64,000 bases of DNA from UBA1672 sp050633325 (GTDB lineage: Bacteria > Pseudomonadota > Alphaproteobacteria > Micavibrionales > Micavibrionaceae): NCBI GenBank assembly GCA_050633325.1, contig JBOEGH010000004.1:186001-250000 (forward strand), in the 5' to 3' direction. The notes beneath the pieces are model-generated. The model saw nothing but the letters and a program-made list of their open reading frames with translations, was not told the origin of the DNA and did no database searches. A program made the translations under genes and the position numbers. Below are positions 1 to 8,012 of the stretch, one piece after another; position 1 is the stretch's first letter, and each line of letters opens with the position of its first letter.

Positions 1-797
1 TCGAACCTTTCTGGATGGTCTATATCCATATATGGGCCGTTATATGATTCTATCCACCCGCGTATACGAATTAGTTTTCCATTCCATTGCTGTGGGTTAA
101 GTTTTTGTTTTGTAAATTTTTTCAGATTGAATGCGGAAATTGCAATGGTAAAGTCATCACGCCAGTTTTGCCCAAAGTTTAAGTATAGTTTGTTCTTGCG
201 CATTGAAACTGACTGAACTTTACCTTCAATAATTTGATAACTGCCTATGTGCTTCTTTGCTTGCTCTGGCGTTAAAACGTTATGGTCTTTTATGTTCCAC
301 ATGCCTGTTTTTAATATACGTGCAGAGTTTTCAATTGATAACATCTGTTTGGCCATGTCGGGGTTATTAGGCGTTGTGCGAACCCGTGCAACACCAAGTG
401 ATAACATCATACCCTGAACCCAAACGCCATTATCTGTGCGGACTAAATGGGAAATATGGTGGTCCATACGGTTTTTTCGCCCTTTGTCAGAGTTCTTGGT
501 TTGGTAAATCGTAACCTTTTTGCCTACAAGGAAATCGTCTAAAATATGCATTGCGGTGATTGACAGGTCACCGGGATCATAGAAATCAAGATCGGCGAAG
601 TTAAGGCCCGCCAAATGTATTGATCGACCATCGTCAAGCTTAACCGTTAAAGGGTTTAGTATTTCACTTACTGTGGCAAAGCCAGTTCTTCTCATATCAG
701 AGAAATCACCACTTGGAAGTTGCCCCTCTTTTGCGAACAAAGGTGCGCAAAAAAATAAGCTGACCAAAAAAGAAAAAATTGTTAGAGTTCGTTTCAT
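1..797 (-). CDS. SNase (thermonuclease)-like secreted protein, C-terminus cut by window edge
   Basis: An open frame runs on the minus strand from an ATG at 795-797 to the left edge with no stop, about 265 residues. The first 20 or so residues form a signal peptide (MKRTLTIFSFLVSLFF, then C-A-P-L-F-A before KEG). The next part follows the staphylococcal-nuclease fold pattern: a beta-strand start LTVKLDDGRSIHLAGL, a helix, then VGKKVTIYQT and LVRTDNGVWVQGMMLSLGVARV. The end (GKLIRIRGWIESYNGPYMDI) resembles the C-terminal nucleic-acid-binding-like strand region of alphaproteobacterial thermonuclease-family proteins. The usual catalytic positions look altered: the RL..DxPE segment reads HLAGLNFAD, and the D.YGR segment reads NRMDHH. 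It is probably a periplasmic protein and may not be an active nuclease. It is divergent from the M48 gene with only 27 bp between. Confidence 0.7.
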   Translation of the reverse strand, partial: MKRTLTIFSFLVSLFFCAPLFAKEGQLPSGDFSDMRRTGFATVSEILNPLTVKLDDGRSIHLAGLNFADLDFYDPGDLSITAMHILDDFLVGKKVTIYQTKNSDKGRKNRMDHHISHLVRTDNGVWVQGMMLSLGVARVRTTPNNPDMAKQMLSIENSARILKTGMWNIKDHNVLTPEQAKKHIGSYQIIEGKVQSVSMRKNKLYLNFGQNWRDDFTIAISAFNLKKFTKQKLNPQQWNGKLIRIRGWIESYNGPYMDIDHPERF

Positions 798-824
798 ATC
801 ACTATCAAAACTGTTCGAGGCATT

Positions 825-2276
825 ATGATCAAGCGTTTCTTTTATCTTTTCTGCATTTTTTCATCAATGCAGATGATTACGGGTTGTAGCACAAATCCTG
901 CGACAGGTGATAATCAATTTACTGCCCTTATGTCTCCGCAACAAGAGGTACAAGTGGGCGCGCAAGAACATGAAAAAATATTAAAGCAGTTCGGCGTATA
1001 TAAGAATAAAAAGTTGCAAGACTATGTAACGAATGTGGGAGATAAGGTCGTCCAATATACTGAACGCCCTGATGTGAAATATAAGTTTTTTTTACTGGAT
1101 AGCCCGGTGGTTAATGCTTTTGCCTTGCCTGGTGGCTATATTTATATGACACGTGGGTTGTTAGCTCTTGCTAATAGCGAGGCGGAAATGGCTTCTGTTC
1201 TAGCGCATGAAACAGGACATATTACAGCACGTCATTCGGCAGAGCGCTATTCGCGTGGTGTTGTTACGTCATTAGGCGCAATGATATTATCAAGCGCAGT
1301 CGGAAGTTCAGGCGTGTCAGAAGCATTGGGCGTCGGCTCTAATTTGTATATGAGCTCTTATTCACGTGGCCAAGAGGGGCAAGCAGATAGTCTTGGTATT
1401 AGGTATTTAAGTAGATCGGGATATACACCGACGGCTATGTCCTCCTTTTTGAGGAATTTACAAGCTGATACTGCGTTGCAGGCGGTAGTTGATGGAAAGA
1501 AGTCGTCTAATGCGACGAACTATTTTTCAACGCACCCTGCAACGGCAGATAGGGTAAATAAAACCGTTAATGAGGCACGTCAATATTCTCAAGAAGGTAT
1601 AGTTAAGAACGCACCATATTTGCGAATGATAGATGGAATGACCTATGGTGATAGTGCTGCGCAAGGTTTTGTGCGAGGAAATGATTTTTATCATCCTGAA
1701 TTAGGATTCAAGTTTTCTGTTCCACAGGGTTATAAATTGAAAAACAATCCATCAAACATAATTGCGACATCAAAGAACGGTGCGGCAATAATATTTGATT
1801 TTGCCTCTAATAAGAGCCGTTCTACGGCGGGTAGTTTTATCAGAAGCACTTGGATGAAAGATAAGAAGATATCCAAGATAGAAAATATTAAAGTTAATGG
1901 TATGGATGCTGCTACTTCTTCTATTAGGGGTTCTTTGAATGGTAAAACAGTTGATATTCGTTTAATTGCTATTCGTTGGAGTGAAAGTCAGTTTGCACGT
2001 TTTCAAATTGCAATTCCATCAGGTTTATCTGCAACACATATGAAAGAGTTGAAGAAGTCTACATATAGCTTTAACAAGATGAGCAAGGGGGATAAGGCGC
2101 GCCTTAAGCCGTACCGTATTAAGCTTGTTACTAGTAGGCCAAATGATAGTGTTACGTCGCTATCATCACGAATGGCATATAGTGACCATAGGGAAAAGCG
2201 CTTTCGTGTTTTAAATGGTTTAGGACCAAATGATAAAATTGTTCCTAACAGGCTTTATAAAATTGTAACAAACTAG
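825..2276 (+). CDS. M48-family metalloprotease lipoprotein, BepA-like
   Basis: A 483-residue zinc metalloprotease predicted to sit in the periplasm as a lipoprotein. The N-terminus has a hydrophobic stretch ending in a lipobox (M-I-T-G-C, Cys21). The protease domain carries HETGH at 128-132 and the third-ligand motif E-x3-D at 184-188 (QEGQADSLG), both typical of M48. After about residue 280 comes a non-catalytic domain (FYHPELGFKFSVPQGYKL) and a LysM-like end (KPYRIKLVT...LNGL...LYKIV). Known relatives take part in outer-membrane protein quality control; that role is inferred here. A GAGG sequence lies a few bases before the ATG. The gene is divergent from the SNase-like gene and convergent with the phosphoesterase-like gene. 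Confidence 0.88.
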   Translation: MIKRFFYLFCIFSSMQMITGCSTNPATGDNQFTALMSPQQEVQVGAQEHEKILKQFGVYKNKKLQDYVTNVGDKVVQYTERPDVKYKFFLLDSPVVNAFALPGGYIYMTRGLLALANSEAEMASVLAHETGHITARHSAERYSRGVVTSLGAMILSSAVGSSGVSEALGVGSNLYMSSYSRGQEGQADSLGIRYLSRSGYTPTAMSSFLRNLQADTALQAVVDGKKSSNATNYFSTHPATADRVNKTVNEARQYSQEGIVKNAPYLRMIDGMTYGDSAAQGFVRGNDFYHPELGFKFSVPQGYKLKNNPSNIIATSKNGAAIIFDFASNKSRSTAGSFIRSTWMKDKKISKIENIKVNGMDAATSSIRGSLNGKTVDIRLIAIRWSESQFARFQIAIPSGLSATHMKELKKSTYSFNKMSKGDKARLKPYRIKLVTSRPNDSVTSLSSRMAYSDHREKRFRVLNGLGPNDKIVPNRLYKIVTN

Positions 2277-2293
2277 ATATATAAGGTTTCTTA

Positions 2294-3115
2294 CTAGCAC
2301 TCTAAAGTGTCAAGCACAGTTCCGTCTTGGCCAAACCCTGCGCAGACCAGAGAACCACCAAAACCGCAACCGCCGTCAATTGTTGCCTTAATACAATTGA
2401 AGTGTATTCCTTTGTGTTTTGGGTCATAGCCTCGGATTACTTTTTCGAACGGAGCGTAAGCCACATTGATATCGTTGAACTTTTCATGAGCCCACCAGAA
2501 ATTGTCGTTTTGCTCATCAATTGTTTTTGTTGTGTCTATTCCTGAATTTATAAACAGCATCGGGTATTCTGATGTTTCAGGGCTGTATGCTGCGCGGACA
2601 AGCCCCATTGAAAACTCTCTGTGACCCGAATGTGATGTTATTGCGTCTCTTATTTTCTTGGTCCATTGCGAAACTCCAACCATTCCTTGGCTGCATGCTT
2701 CTACACCATCATGAGGACAAAACCCGTAAGATGAAAGTGTAGGGCCTATACCGTTTCCTAACATCCATAAGAATGTGTTCATAGGATCAGGCGAAAATTG
2801 TAATTGTAGTAGTTTTTGCCACATTTCTTCTTGTGATCCACGAAGATATATTAAGTCGGTTGGAATCATGCTTTGTTTGGCAAGTACGGCGCGCCTGAAT
2901 GTTAGGAGTTCATCCATAACATAGCGGGAGTTTTCTCCATATCCTGTGTAATTGCCCGTATATACTATGCGATCACCGGCGCGTATGTGTGGAAATAGAT
3001 TATCGTGAAGAGTGGATAATTTATCTATATCACCATGGATAGCGGAAATAGCCCATATGTTACGGGCGTGACCAAGAGAGGTGAAACGAATGTCTGACTC
3101 TGTTATATGTGTCAA
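2294..3115 (-). CDS. Metallophosphoesterase-fold protein with degraded active site
   Basis: 273 residues with the layout of a PPP-type metallophosphoesterase, but nearly every metal-binding motif is changed. GDIHG appears as SAIHGD, GDxxDRG as TGNYTGYG, RGNHEE as RGSQEE, and the late GH motif as RGYDP. Only the first histidine and the surrounding hydrophobic frame are kept. The frame is intact, so this looks like a conserved pseudoenzyme and not a decaying gene. It lies downstream of carD on the same strand, with a stem-loop in the 134-bp gap. A metallophosphoesterase beside carD is an arrangement I recall from other alphaproteobacteria. A regulatory or binding role is possible, and no catalytic role is claimed. 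Confidence 0.72.
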   Translation of the reverse strand: MTHITESDIRFTSLGHARNIWAISAIHGDIDKLSTLHDNLFPHIRAGDRIVYTGNYTGYGENSRYVMDELLTFRRAVLAKQSMIPTDLIYLRGSQEEMWQKLLQLQFSPDPMNTFLWMLGNGIGPTLSSYGFCPHDGVEACSQGMVGVSQWTKKIRDAITSHSGHREFSMGLVRAAYSPETSEYPMLFINSGIDTTKTIDEQNDNFWWAHEKFNDINVAYAPFEKVIRGYDPKHKGIHFNCIKATIDGGCGFGGSLVCAGFGQDGTVLDTLEC

Positions 3116-3187
3116 ATTTTTTCAATTTTATATATGGGTTTTAGGAATAGAATAATTCCTATCAGATTTTAATATTGTACATATAGA

Positions 3188-3222
3188 TCAGGCGCATAGG
3201 AAGTTAAACCGTATGCGCCTGA
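3188..3222 (-). terminator. Perfect 11-bp stem-loop after carD
   Basis: TCAGGCGCATA (3188-3198) and TATGCGCCTGA (3212-3222) are exact inverted repeats around a 13-nt loop, starting about 28 nt after the carD stop. On the minus strand no clear U-run follows, so it may be a weak terminator, an attenuator or a 3'-end-stabilising hairpin between carD and the phosphoesterase-like gene. Confidence 0.6.
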
Positions 3223-3249
3223 GTAAAAATCTATGAATAAAATTATATG

Positions 3250-3813
3250 TTATGCAGCTTCTTGCTCATCTTCATCGTCAAGGCTGTGATCAATGTTCGC
3301 AGGTGCGGACTTGATTTTACCCATAATGTCTTCTAGCTTTTCAGTAGCTTTTATTTCTGTGATGTCATCTACAGCAGCAACTTCACGTGCTAAACGCTCA
3401 AGTGCAGATTGGTATATCTGACGTTCACTGTATGATTGCTCTGTGTCATCGTTGCTGCGCTTTAGATCGCGTAGAACTTCGGCAATAGCAACAGGGTCGC
3501 CAGAATTAATCTTTGTTGCGTATTCTTGCGCGCGACGGCTCCACATTGTACGGCGAACTCGTGAACGTCCTTTTAGTGTCTCAAGTGCGCTGTCTAGGCG
3601 TTCATTAGTGCTCAGCTTGCGTAAACCGGATATTTCAGCCTTTGTTACCGGAATTTTAAGACGCATACGGTCTTTTTCAAAACTAACTACATATAAGGAT
3701 AGTTCCATACCTGCAATTGTTTGTGTTTCAATGCCCTCAACATGTCCAACACCATGTGCCGGATATACAACGTCATCACCTTCTTTGAAATCAAAATTAT
3801 CATTATGTGCCAT
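3250..3813 (-). CDS. carD: CarD/CdnL-family transcription regulator
   Basis: 187 residues. The N-terminal RNA-polymerase-interacting domain is clear (FKEGDDVVYPAHGVGHVEGI, then SFEKDRMRLKIPV), followed by the helical DNA-binding part with the WSRRAQEY motif around 111-118. CarD/CdnL proteins bind the RNA polymerase beta subunit and stabilise open complexes at promoters, especially rRNA promoters. The acidic tail (SLDDEDEQE) is typical of many alphaproteobacterial members. AGGTGA precedes the ATG by about 8 nt. A strong promoter lies about 140-165 bp upstream, giving a long leader. Confidence 0.93.
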   Translation of the reverse strand: MAHNDNFDFKEGDDVVYPAHGVGHVEGIETQTIAGMELSLYVVSFEKDRMRLKIPVTKAEISGLRKLSTNERLDSALETLKGRSRVRRTMWSRRAQEYATKINSGDPVAIAEVLRDLKRSNDDTEQSYSERQIYQSALERLAREVAAVDDITEIKATEKLEDIMGKIKSAPANIDHSLDDEDEQEAA

Positions 3814-3879
3814 TTTTTTATCACCTTTTCTTTATTTAATAATTATATGTATTTCAGATCAAAGAGCGTAATGGAAAAG

Positions 3880-3920
3880 AGTGCCTTACTTCGCTGTAAG
3901 TGTTCTCCATAGTGCCTTGC
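3880..3920. repeat. Direct repeat AGTGCCTT(A/G)C in carD leader
   Basis: AGTGCCTTAC (3880-3889) and AGTGCCTTGC (3911-3920) are near-identical and 31 bp apart, inside the predicted 5' untranslated region of carD. On the transcript strand a small hairpin CTTAC-AGCGAA-GTAAG lies between them. They may be an operator pair or a leader structure. Confidence 0.45.
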
Positions 3921-3950
3921 GGCAGTGTCTATCAAATCAACATAAGAGGC

Positions 3951-3979
3951 ATAATATCAAAAAAATGCACTTTTTTCAA
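3951..3979 (-). promoter_or_regulatory. Predicted sigma70-type promoter of carD
   Basis: On the minus strand TTGAAA (3974-3979) is followed by a 17-bp spacer and TATTAT (3951-3956), a near-consensus housekeeping promoter. Transcription would begin near 3944, leaving a leader of about 130 nt before the carD ATG. The rest of the 3814-4113 gap is AT-rich and holds no other feature I can support. Confidence 0.6.
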
Positions 3980-4113
3980 CTAAATTAGTCAAATTTTATC
4001 TAAATTTTACATATTTTTAATAATTTGGTGTTTTAATGCTTATCCTTTAACGCTAATGTTACGATTCACTTTTGGTGATTCTGTGTGTTTTCTTTGTATT
4101 AGCGGACGTTTAT

Positions 4114-4557
4114 ATGATCGAACCTAACTTAAGTTTACAAAAGCCATTAGAAGATTATGTTGAGTACATAGAGAAGATGAATACTCGTTCACTTCCTTTG
4201 TTGGATAATATTGCTGGTGTGTTATTTTCTTTTGAAGATCCTTATCATAGCGTTAGTGGCGTAGCCGCGGCACAAGAATTACTCGCTCATCGTTTTAAAA
4301 TATATTCAAATAGTCGTTATAAGGTTAATGATTTCGCATGGGGTAGGCGGGATTCTACTGCTTATATTTATTGGAGCTTTATTTACAGCGTAGAGAAAAG
4401 AAACCTTGTAGGTAAACGGTCGTTAGATGATCGGTCTTTTTCTGGTATCAGTGAGGTTGTTTTTTCAAATGATGGCAAACTATTATCACATAGTGATTTT
4501 TGGGCTGCGCATGATGGGTTTGATATTAAGGCGTATAAATCAATAGATATAGAGTAA
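4114..4557 (+). CDS. NTF2/SnoaL-like protein of unknown function
   Basis: 147 residues from the ATG at 4114. A longer frame opens at a TTG at 4072, but its extra residues are hydrophobic and lack a ribosome site, so the ATG was chosen. The sequence fits the SnoaL-like/NTF2-like cone fold: an N-terminal helix (PLEDYVEYIEKM), then LFSFEDPYHSVSG, and later YIYWSFIYSV and a DGKLLSHSDFWAAHD segment. Many alphaproteobacterial members sit beside oxidoreductase genes; here the neighbours are carD (divergent) and LD-carboxypeptidase (convergent). Substrate and role cannot be told from the sequence. Confidence 0.68.
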   Translation: MIEPNLSLQKPLEDYVEYIEKMNTRSLPLLDNIAGVLFSFEDPYHSVSGVAAAQELLAHRFKIYSNSRYKVNDFAWGRRDSTAYIYWSFIYSVEKRNLVGKRSLDDRSFSGISEVVFSNDGKLLSHSDFWAAHDGFDIKAYKSIDIE

Positions 4558-4573
4558 AAAGTAAGGCGATATT

Positions 4574-5488
4574 CTAGGATGTAGCAGGGTTTTTAATTAT
4601 AAATTCTTTTTTATCTGTATTTATATTCGCATGCGCACCAATAGGAAATGTATATAGATCCTTGCCATGCCCGAAAGGCATATCATTTAATATTGGATAT
4701 GTGTAGCCGCTTAAATGCTCATTTATAATGTCATCAAGGGTATACCCGAATGGTGTGCCGGTTTCAGGTATGTTTGTGAATTGCCCCAATATAAGTGCGC
4801 TTAGATCCTCTAATACTCCAATACGTTTTAAATGTAGGAGCATACGGTCAATCCTGCTGATCTCTTCATTGCAGTCTTCCAGGAATAAGATGCTGTCTTT
4901 GTGAAAGTCATTTTCAAATGTTTGGGGCATATATTGAAAAATACTAAGATTTCCGCCAATAAGTTTTCCTTCTGCCTTACCTTTTTGTAGTATATTGCTA
5001 TCACGTATGGGGTATGACATTTCTTCTTTACCGCCAAGAATATCTAAAATATGATTTATTTGTGATTTGTCATGCTTGTGAAGGTTCTTAAAGACCGGTC
5101 CGTGAAATGTTATTATATCGGTATTTGCAGTAATTGCATTTAGCAGCGATGTTACATCGCTGAATCCTATAAGTGCTTTTGGTGATTTAGACAGTTTAGA
5201 AAAATTTATTGTATCTAGTAAGTGGGTGCACCTATTACCACCGCCAGCAGCCCAAATAGCCTTTATGTCTTTACGTTGCCATAACCCCTGAAAAGCTAAA
5301 GATTTTTGTAAGTGGTTTCCCGCCGATTGGTTTTCACGTTCGAAAGTTTGCGGATGTACAAATACCTTGTATCCGAGTTCTTCAATTACTTTTGTAGACT
5401 TTACAATATCATCTTGCTCCACCCAACTGGATGGAGCAAAGACACCTATTGTATCGCCCTGATTTAATGAGGGTGGAGTAATGGACAT
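4574..5488 (-). CDS. ldcA: LD-carboxypeptidase (peptidase S66)
   Basis: 304 residues of the S66 family. These enzymes remove the terminal D-alanine from the murein tetrapeptide during peptidoglycan recycling and act in the cytoplasm. The nucleophile elbow G-F-S-D-V-T is visible near residue 105, the catalytic glutamate is likely in FLEDCNEE, and the histidine in IGAHAN near the C-terminus. The N-terminal GDTIGVFAPSS start is typical. It is followed closely upstream (12 bp) by the DHH phosphoesterase gene on the same strand. MccF-type immunity proteins belong to the same superfamily, but length and motifs favour LdcA. Confidence 0.87.
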   Translation of the reverse strand: MSITPPSLNQGDTIGVFAPSSWVEQDDIVKSTKVIEELGYKVFVHPQTFERENQSAGNHLQKSLAFQGLWQRKDIKAIWAAGGGNRCTHLLDTINFSKLSKSPKALIGFSDVTSLLNAITANTDIITFHGPVFKNLHKHDKSQINHILDILGGKEEMSYPIRDSNILQKGKAEGKLIGGNLSIFQYMPQTFENDFHKDSILFLEDCNEEISRIDRMLLHLKRIGVLEDLSALILGQFTNIPETGTPFGYTLDDIINEHLSGYTYPILNDMPFGHGKDLYTFPIGAHANINTDKKEFIIKNPATS

Positions 5489-5500
5489 TTTTATTTATGT

Positions 5501-6460
5501 TTAACCATCCGCGTTAATACGAGAGATAAGCTCTTGCTTTACCTCTTCTGCTTGCATGTTTGCAACTTGACATGTTCCGGCAGCATGATGGCCACCACCG
5601 TTATATTCAAGCATAAGCGCGCCGATATCTGTTTTACTACTGCGATCAAGAATAGATTTGCCAGTTGCAAATACGGTATTTTGTTTGTTCTTGCCCCAAA
5701 GTATATGTATAGAAATATTGCATTGCGGGAAGAGGGCGTAAATAATGAATCTGTTACCTGCCCAAATTGTTTCTTCTTGCCTTAGATCCAGTACAACCAG
5801 ATTGTCATGAACGGTTGAGCATCTCTCAATCTGTTCTCTACATTTTACTTGATGTTCGAAGTATGTGTCTACGCGTTCTTTAACATCAGGTAATTCCAAA
5901 ATTTTGTTGATGTCATTATGTTCACGACAAAAGTCGATTAGTTTCATCATTAATTGGTAGTTAGAGATGTTAAAGTCACGAAAACGTCCAAGGCCTGTTC
6001 GTGCATCCATTATAAAGCTTAATAATCCCCAGCCAGAAGATGATAGTATTTCTTCTTTTGTAAAGTCTGCGGAGTCTGCCTTGTCTACGGCGACCATCAT
6101 GTCACTTGATACACGTGGAAATCTTTCTGCTCCGCCAAAATATTCGTATACTACACGCGCGGCAGAAGGCGCATTGATATCAATTATGTGGTTCTTTGTG
6201 CTGCTGTCGACGCGCTTTGCTTCACTTGCGTGGTGGTCAAATGCAATAAATACACCGTCTACATAGGGTAGGTTGGTTGTTATATCGTTTGGCCCGACTT
6301 CGATCAATGCATCTTGCATGTCTTTTGGGTGGGCAAACATTATGTCGTCAATAACGCCTAGTTCTTTTAGCAATATTCCACATACTAATCCGTCCATATC
6401 ACTGCGTGTTATAAGACGATATTTCTTACCTTCTTCGGGCATTATTTTGTTATTCGACAT
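5501..6460 (-). CDS. DHH/DHHA1-family phosphoesterase
   Basis: 319 residues. The DHH domain has RSDMDG near the start, FDHHAS at about 73-78 and a further aspartate motif VDKADSADF. The C-terminal DHHA1 domain has the nucleotide- or substrate-binding motif NGGGHHAAG. Relatives include exopolyphosphatase-like, NrnA-type oligoribonuclease and cyclic-dinucleotide phosphodiesterases, so the substrate is not fixed by sequence. It lies 12 bp upstream of ldcA and is likely co-transcribed. The start is the ATG at 6460. Confidence 0.82.
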   Translation of the reverse strand: MSNNKIMPEEGKKYRLITRSDMDGLVCGILLKELGVIDDIMFAHPKDMQDALIEVGPNDITTNLPYVDGVFIAFDHHASEAKRVDSSTKNHIIDINAPSAARVVYEYFGGAERFPRVSSDMMVAVDKADSADFTKEEILSSSGWGLLSFIMDARTGLGRFRDFNISNYQLMMKLIDFCREHNDINKILELPDVKERVDTYFEHQVKCREQIERCSTVHDNLVVLDLRQEETIWAGNRFIIYALFPQCNISIHILWGKNKQNTVFATGKSILDRSSKTDIGALMLEYNGGGHHAAGTCQVANMQAEEVKQELISRINADG

Positions 6461-6577
6461 AGGATTGTATTCCCCCTTTTTAGATGATTATTAAAATGAC
6501 ATACACACTCTACGTCATTAAGACATAATAACGTTTAAACAAACTTAAGAAAAGGAGGTTGTGTTACTTAATAACTT

Positions 6578-7528
6578 TTATTTATCAGACCTATGCGTGG
6601 TGTCGATAAAGTAAAGGGGGCGTTTTTTTGCTTCACCGAAGATGCGCCCTATATACTCGCCCAAAACGCCTATGCTTAATAGCTGTATGCCACTTAGGAA
6701 TAATATCATTACGGATAATGATGCCCACCCCTGTATGTCGACGCCAAAGAATATAGTTTTGAATATAATAAATGCCCCAAACAGGAACGAAGCAACAGAT
6801 ATTATAAGACCGCAAAAGCTGGCTACTCGAAGGGGGGTTGTGCTAAACCCTGCAATCCCTTCCATGGCAAAGTTCCATAAGTTCCAATAATTCCATTTGG
6901 TCTCACCTGCAATTCTGGGTTCACGATTATATTGCAAGGCTACTTGTTTATAACCTATCCATGCGAACAGTCCCTTCATAAAGCGGTGTTTTTCACGTAA
7001 TTGTATTAGAGCGTCAATTGCGCGCCTGTTCATAAGGCGGAAATCACCGGTATTTTTGGGAATATCAACATTTGCCGCAATAAAGTTAATAACATTGTAG
7101 AAGCCATTTGCGGTGAATTTCTTAAACCAAGTCTCTCCTTGGCGTTCCATCCTTTGGCCATAGACAACATCAGCGCCGGTGTCTTTCCACATTTTTATTA
7201 TATCAGGTATTAAAGACGGAGGGTCTTGCAGGTCGGCATCTAAAATAATTAACGCATCGCCTGTTGTATTGTCTATACCTGCGGTCATTGCCGCTTCTTT
7301 GCCGAAGTTTCTGGATAAGTTTATTATAACTGCTCTGCTATCGTTTTCGTGGATTTTCTCAAGAAGCTGTTGCGTTCTGTCGGTGCTGCCATCATTTATA
7401 TATATAATTTCAAAGTCATAGGGGAGATCGTCTATAACTTTGGTTACTTCGTTGTGGCAAATATCTACGACTTCTTCTTCATTATAGCAAGGAATGATAA
7501 TTGATATTAATTCTCTGGTCTTTGTCAT
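6578..7528 (-). CDS. GtrB-like polyprenyl-phosphate glycosyltransferase (GT2)
   Basis: 316 residues. The GT2 domain has the opening ISIIIPCYNEEE, the NDGSTDRT motif and the DADLQDPP acceptor/metal motif. The C-terminus has two membrane helices (LRVASFCGLIISVASFLFGA and a second near SLSVMILFLSGIQLL), as in GtrB, DPM1-like and ArnC-like enzymes. Such enzymes transfer a sugar from a nucleotide donor to a lipid carrier on the cytoplasmic face of the inner membrane. It is divergent from a gtrA gene 91 bp away, and two polytopic membrane proteins lie just beyond, supporting a glycan-modification set. Confidence 0.87.
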   Translation of the reverse strand: MTKTRELISIIIPCYNEEEVVDICHNEVTKVIDDLPYDFEIIYINDGSTDRTQQLLEKIHENDSRAVIINLSRNFGKEAAMTAGIDNTTGDALIILDADLQDPPSLIPDIIKMWKDTGADVVYGQRMERQGETWFKKFTANGFYNVINFIAANVDIPKNTGDFRLMNRRAIDALIQLREKHRFMKGLFAWIGYKQVALQYNREPRIAGETKWNYWNLWNFAMEGIAGFSTTPLRVASFCGLIISVASFLFGAFIIFKTIFFGVDIQGWASLSVMILFLSGIQLLSIGVLGEYIGRIFGEAKKRPLYFIDTTHRSDK

Positions 7529-7619
7529 AGATTACTTACCTGAATTCATCTGGTTTATAGCGTTAGTTCTAAAGATAAAGCATTGACCATACGTGTGTAA
7601 ATAGAATAAAAGTTCTAAG

Positions 7620-8012
7620 ATGTTGAGTGTTATACAAAGTCACTACCAAAGGTTAAGTAAGTTTACAATTGTTGGGATTGTGAATACAGCGATTGATTTT
7701 GCGGTGTTTTATGCTTTGTATGATGTTTATGGGGTGAACTTTGTATTTGCTCATATTTTTGCGTTTTTTATTGCCATTGTAAACAGCTTTATTTTTAATG
7801 CGCTTTGGACTTTTAAAAATTTGAAAACTGATCAGTTGATAAGGCAGGCTTTGTCATTCATTGCTATTGGTGTAATCGGCCTGTCTCTAAGCACTTTGTG
7901 TATTTATATAGCGAGTGCTTATATTAATGTTTACATTGCAAAGATTATAGCAACGTTGGTTTCTATGGTTTGGAATTATTCCGCATCGTGGTTGTTTGTA
8001 TTCAAAGACTAG
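7620..8012 (+). CDS. gtrA: GtrA-family membrane protein (putative polyprenyl-linked sugar flippase)
   Basis: 130 residues with four hydrophobic helices, matching the GtrA/DPMS3 family. The start SKFTIVGIVNTAIDFAVFYAL and the middle NSFIFNALWTFK are characteristic. GtrA proteins are thought to flip lipid-linked sugar across the inner membrane for a GtrC-type transferase. The partner GtrB-like gene is divergent on the left. The 3' end overlaps the 3' end of the following minus-strand membrane protein by 11 bp. Confidence 0.85.
   Translation: MLSVIQSHYQRLSKFTIVGIVNTAIDFAVFYALYDVYGVNFVFAHIFAFFIAIVNSFIFNALWTFKNLKTDQLIRQALSFIAIGVIGLSLSTLCIYIASAYINVYIAKIIATLVSMVWNYSASWLFVFKD

Noticed and set aside
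6545..6577. A strong AAGGAGG ribosome-like site on the plus strand after the DHH gene region
   Set aside because: Stops follow at once and no frame starts there.
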